Shown piece after piece: positions 61,473 through 64,000 of a stretch of 64,000 bases of DNA. Both the position numbers and the translations under genes were made by a program. The DNA is from Owenia fusiformis (lineage: Eukaryota; Annelida; Polychaeta; Sabellida; Oweniidae). Position 1 is the stretch's first letter. Each line of letters begins with the position of its first letter. The stretch covers positions 30,965,001-31,029,000 of the forward strand of contig CAIIXF020000012.1 in NCBI GenBank assembly GCA_903813345.2, in the 5' to 3' direction. Below the pieces are notes generated by a model, which was not told where the DNA came from, ran no database searches, and worked only from the letters and a program-made list of their open reading frames with translations.

Positions 61473-61727
61473 CAAAAATAATCTAAAATTCAAATGCAAC
61501 ATCTCACAAAAACGAAAACAGGCTAATGTATTTATTTTATTATATTTTGATACACAAATAAACAATTAGTTAATTACAAGTAGTATCATATTACATGTAT
61601 TATCTGTCTAGATTTAATTATGAACATGATAGATCTTTAAACGAAGGGCATTCTAGATCTAATAACATGGTGGTCATTCTAGATATCAGTTGTCATTCTA
61701 GAACCTAGATCAACCCAGTCATAGATC

Positions 61728-62974
61728 TCATGTGCTCTTTTTCTTCCATCTGCTTTGCATATGGTTATACTTGAGAATGTTGACACCCAGCAATGTTGCA
61801 TTGACAATATATGTTGATACACAGATGATGCAAAAGTCTTGTAAGATGAAGTAGAGAATACAGCCGAGGTAGATGGAGCCCAGATTAGCGATGCACGAGA
61901 ACACAAGCTGCACGATAGAGCCACTAACTGTGTGATTTTCACCTGAAAATATAATCAAAAATTGTTGAATTGTTCTTGATTTAACGTAATTATACATGTA
62001 ACTTACAAATCTTGAACAAATACCGCCCATTTTGGCATTTTTCAATCTAGATGGGATTTACTGTCTCACTGTACATTAGTTCAATTCAAGAATCTGAGAC
62101 TAATCTCAGGAGAACCATTTGACCAGAAATTCTACCAAAGACCACATGGTCGGAGTGCAACTTGATTGCTTGAAGGATATTAACGTTAACTTACCCAGCA
62201 TTATCTGGAAGACATAGAATGTTAGTCCAAAGATACTATTTGGCTGGTTCAACCAATGGTCTTTATCAACAACATATTCTAGCAATCCAAAACCGCGACC
62301 CCATCTGAAAAAACATATGTGTAGGCCTATATATTATGGAGTTCACACATAGCTATATTCTATGAAATCTTAGGTGCATTGCAAAGACACACCATCTGAT
62401 GTCAAAGGGAAGCCTACTGTCAACTCATCGGAAATTACCCCCATAAATGTGGGGTTGATTTTTCATACTACTTGTGTATTGATGTCTTGGGGTTGTAAAT
62501 CAGGTGGATTAGTGGTTATTGAGATAAAGTTCAGCATTGTTTTAACTACTGACAACGTTTTACAATCCCAAGTTTTCAATACACAAGTAGTTGTGGGGGT
62601 GATTTGAAAAATGGGGTAATCAGAAATGGGCCCTATGAAATCAAAACAGAGGATATAAAAATGTGACTTGTAATGTATTCAGTGATGTACTATGTTGATT
62701 ACACCATGGACCTCCATCCATCTAAAGAGGCCCATGCTTAAACATACACTACATACAACCTGTATAAATAAAATGAAACATTTTACAGATCTATTATCAC
62801 CCACCTTGAAGTGAACACTTTTGAGCAGCTAACGTATCCATTATAATCACACATGGCCCTAAACATGGGGTCTCTTTCTTTGTTAAATTCTACGTAGTAT
62901 GCATAGATTGATAAAATAATGCCAAGTATGCACAAAGTGGCATTTAAAAATCGAATAAAAAAATAATTTGTCAT
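61728..62974 (-). CDS. VKORC1: Vitamin K epoxide reductase (complete, 3 exons, 164 aa)
   Basis: ER-membrane thiol oxidoreductase that reduces vitamin K epoxide/quinone for gamma-glutamyl carboxylation. Exons in transcript order are 62974-62805, 62304-62195 and 61942-61728 (170 + 110 + 215 = 495 nt), with consensus splice sites and matching phases. Key residues: loop cysteines Cys42 and Cys50 ([17 protein letters not shown]), the RWGRGFGLL and [16 protein letters not shown] motifs, and the active-site CXXC as FCIIC (Cys131, Cys134). Four hydrophobic spans are visible, at about 5-27, 78-94, 102-126 and 130-150. A lysine-rich C-terminus (RWKKKST) could serve in ER retention. Length is nearer VKORC1 (163 aa) than VKORC1L1 (176 aa); invertebrate genes may precede that split, so the symbol names the family. 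It is head to head with DCAF10. Confidence 0.95.
62434..62620. mobile_element. 187-bp fold-back MITE in VKOR intron 1
   Basis: The left arm attacccccataaatgtggg, actacttgtgtattgatgtc, ttggggttgtaaa is mirrored by the right arm tttacaatcccaagttttca, atacacaagtagttgtgggg, aaaaatggggtaat. Noncoding. Confidence 0.78.
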
Positions 62975-63140
62975 TTTTTAGTTTTTCAATTTTTCTCGCT
63001 GTAGCGAAACATATTAGCGATGCATTAAATGTTCCCACAGAGAAACATTTTGTTCCCTTTTCATAGTTTCATTCTTTTGACAATTTTAGCTTTAATTAGG
63101 CATTAATACCAGATTAAAACGACGGCAGAATTAAGTCAAC
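62975..63140. promoter_or_regulatory. Putative bidirectional promoter between VKORC1 and DCAF10
   Basis: Only 166 bp separate the two start codons, which diverge. Both 5' UTRs and core promoters must therefore fit here or overlap upstream exons. I see no TATA box placed convincingly for either gene. The tttctcgctgtagcgaaac string near 62990 reappears inverted near 63650. Confidence 0.6.
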
Positions 63141-63358
63141 ATGGGCCAGTCACTAAAGGAACTGGACAAATGGACAATACAATGGCTGCGGGAAAGAGAA
63201 TTGGGACAACGTTTCACCATCAGACATCAGCCATCACGAGACACATTGTGGAAAACATTGTACAGTCGTTTCCACGTGCAATCAATGTGGCATCCCAATG
63301 ACACAGTGGATGACACTCATCATGGAGCTGTGTTCAATTTTGACTTCTCTACTGATGG
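63141..63358 (+). CDS. DCAF10: DDB1- and CUL4-associated factor 10, first coding exon
   Basis: WD40 substrate receptor for the CUL4-DDB1 ubiquitin ligase. The exon starts at an ATG in a good context (tcaacATGG) and encodes MGQSLKELDKWTIQWLRERE, then SMWHPNDTVDDTHHGAVFNF and DFSTDG, with a gg/gtaatt donor at 63359 in phase 2. WLRERELG and THHGAVFNFDFSTDG correspond to FGWLKERSLG and THGAVFNLEYSPDG of human DCAF10 as I recall it, the latter starting WD repeat 1. The vertebrate protein has a long Pro/Ala-rich N-terminal extension that is absent here. The remaining exons are beyond the window. Confidence 0.85.
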
Positions 63359-64000
63359 GTAATTAGACAAAAACAATATTGTTTCTTGCCCGTAGCCTTA
63401 CTTCGGTCCAAAGCCTTCTCTATATTCCGGCTTTGAGGAGGAAGATTGAGCTGCCTTAGTATTATAAATATTGTAAATCATTGTGTCACACGCACAGTAA
63501 ATATGGCATAATAATATGAAATATACCTTTATGTATAGATTTGAAGAGCATCAGCTCACATCCCCGTCTGAATCTATTGTTATATTTGATTTCTTTAAGC
63601 GAGAATAATTTCAAATGTTATTCACGTCCAGAACCGGAAGCCATTTTTAGCTACAGCGAGAAAATTTCACCATGTGTCAAAGTCCGAAATGAAATTTTGA
63701 AATATCTAAATCCAGACAAGCAACGCTTCATCCTAAATATGATTAATATTCTTAAAAATATTTATAAAATTTATTAAAAATGAGTTCTAGGTGCGTGTAG
63801 GTGCGTGTAGCACAATACATACGAAATCAATGAAGTTTCGTCTAGCTGTAAGCTAGAGACTCGAGTAACCGTAGCCAGCTTTTACCAGGAAGGGGAGCTT
63901 TTTTCCAGGGGGGAGCTTTTTCACAATTTTGGCTAAAAATCATGCGAAAAATTCTCAGAATGGTGAAAAGCTGCATGATTTTGAAAGAATTTCTGGCCAG
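63359..64000 (+). other. DCAF10 intron 1 (start)
   Basis: Starts with the gtaatt donor. No second DCAF10 exon is found before the window ends. A 78-codon frame at 63541-63777 has no recognisable content. The last 130 bases are a repeat element. Confidence 0.6.
63868..64000 (+). mobile_element. CAGGCCCGTAGCC-family MITE, copy 6, cut by window end
   Basis: ccgtagccagcttttaccag, ggggagctttttcacaattt, agaatggtgaaaagctgcat and gattttgaaagaatttctgg follow the family order. The distal end is outside the window. Confidence 0.7.

Larger units (their letters stand above)
59252..61727. other. Intergenic DNA downstream of VKOR
   Basis: It contains MITEs at 59862-60052, 60288-60723, 61150-61225 (repeat core) and 61285-61472, and the expected 3' UTR of the VKOR gene just below 61728. 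No further gene is evident. Confidence 0.55.

Noticed and set aside
63541-63777. 78-codon plus frame in DCAF10 intron 1.
   Set aside because: Does not match the WD40 sequence expected for DCAF10 exon 2 and has no recognised motif.
1-64000. Retroviral, LTR, Polinton or rRNA/tRNA sequences.
   Set aside because: No long direct repeats with reverse transcriptase, capsid or integrase motifs, and no cloverleaf or rRNA core was seen by eye; a profile search would be needed to exclude small pieces.

Overview
This is a 64 kb window of an AT-rich animal nuclear genome. Genes have small exons, GT/AG introns of up to 13.5 kb, and very many short inverted-repeat DNA transposons. The gene set (delta-tubulin, a furin-activated hemopexin matrix metalloproteinase, vitamin K epoxide reductase, DCAF10) is that of a ciliated metazoan. 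The repeat style suggests a marine invertebrate, perhaps an echinoderm or another invertebrate deuterostome, but I cannot fix the species.

Layout. (1) 1-2640: an intron and the last coding exon of delta-tubulin (TUBD1), plus strand. (2) 5003-45991: a complete ten-exon matrix metalloproteinase gene on the minus strand, convergent with TUBD1. The exons join in frame at every junction to 641 codons (640 aa): signal peptide, propeptide with cysteine switch, furin site, zinc catalytic domain, Pro/Thr-rich hinge, four-bladed hemopexin domain and a short hydrophobic C-terminal tail that suggests a GPI-anchored (MMP17/25-like) or otherwise membrane-tethered enzyme. (3) 46-61.7 kb: intergenic, rich in repeats, with one unproven candidate exon at 48.1-48.4 kb. 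(4) 61728-62974: a complete three-exon VKOR gene, minus strand, 164 aa. (5) 63141-63358: first coding exon of DCAF10, plus strand, head to head with VKOR across only 166 bp, which implies a shared promoter region.

The most unusual content is the mobile DNA. At 33.5-38.6 kb there is a 5.1 kb inverted-repeat element. Inside it lies a second fold-back whose core is an array of about 62-bp repeats arranged in both orientations, plus a TA-flanked mariner-like MITE and another small MITE. At 51.6-57.1 kb there is a 5.5 kb inverted-repeat element with four roughly 362-bp tandem units in each arm. Its core carries decayed transposase-like coding traces and has itself been hit by a TTAA-flanked fold-back. 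Other notable elements are an 849-bp near-complete palindrome with a 5-bp target duplication (26.0-26.9 kb), a mariner deletion derivative keeping part of a transposase (11.0-12.0 kb), a three-level nest of MITEs (58.7-59.2 kb), and a fold-back with outward-facing consensus splice donors (27.6-27.8 kb). At least three dispersed families recur through introns and intergenic DNA: an ACAGTAAAACCTG-ended family, a CAGGCCCGTAGCC family and a GGGCC-rich family. I saw no rRNA, tRNA, CRISPR array, retrovirus or LTR element.
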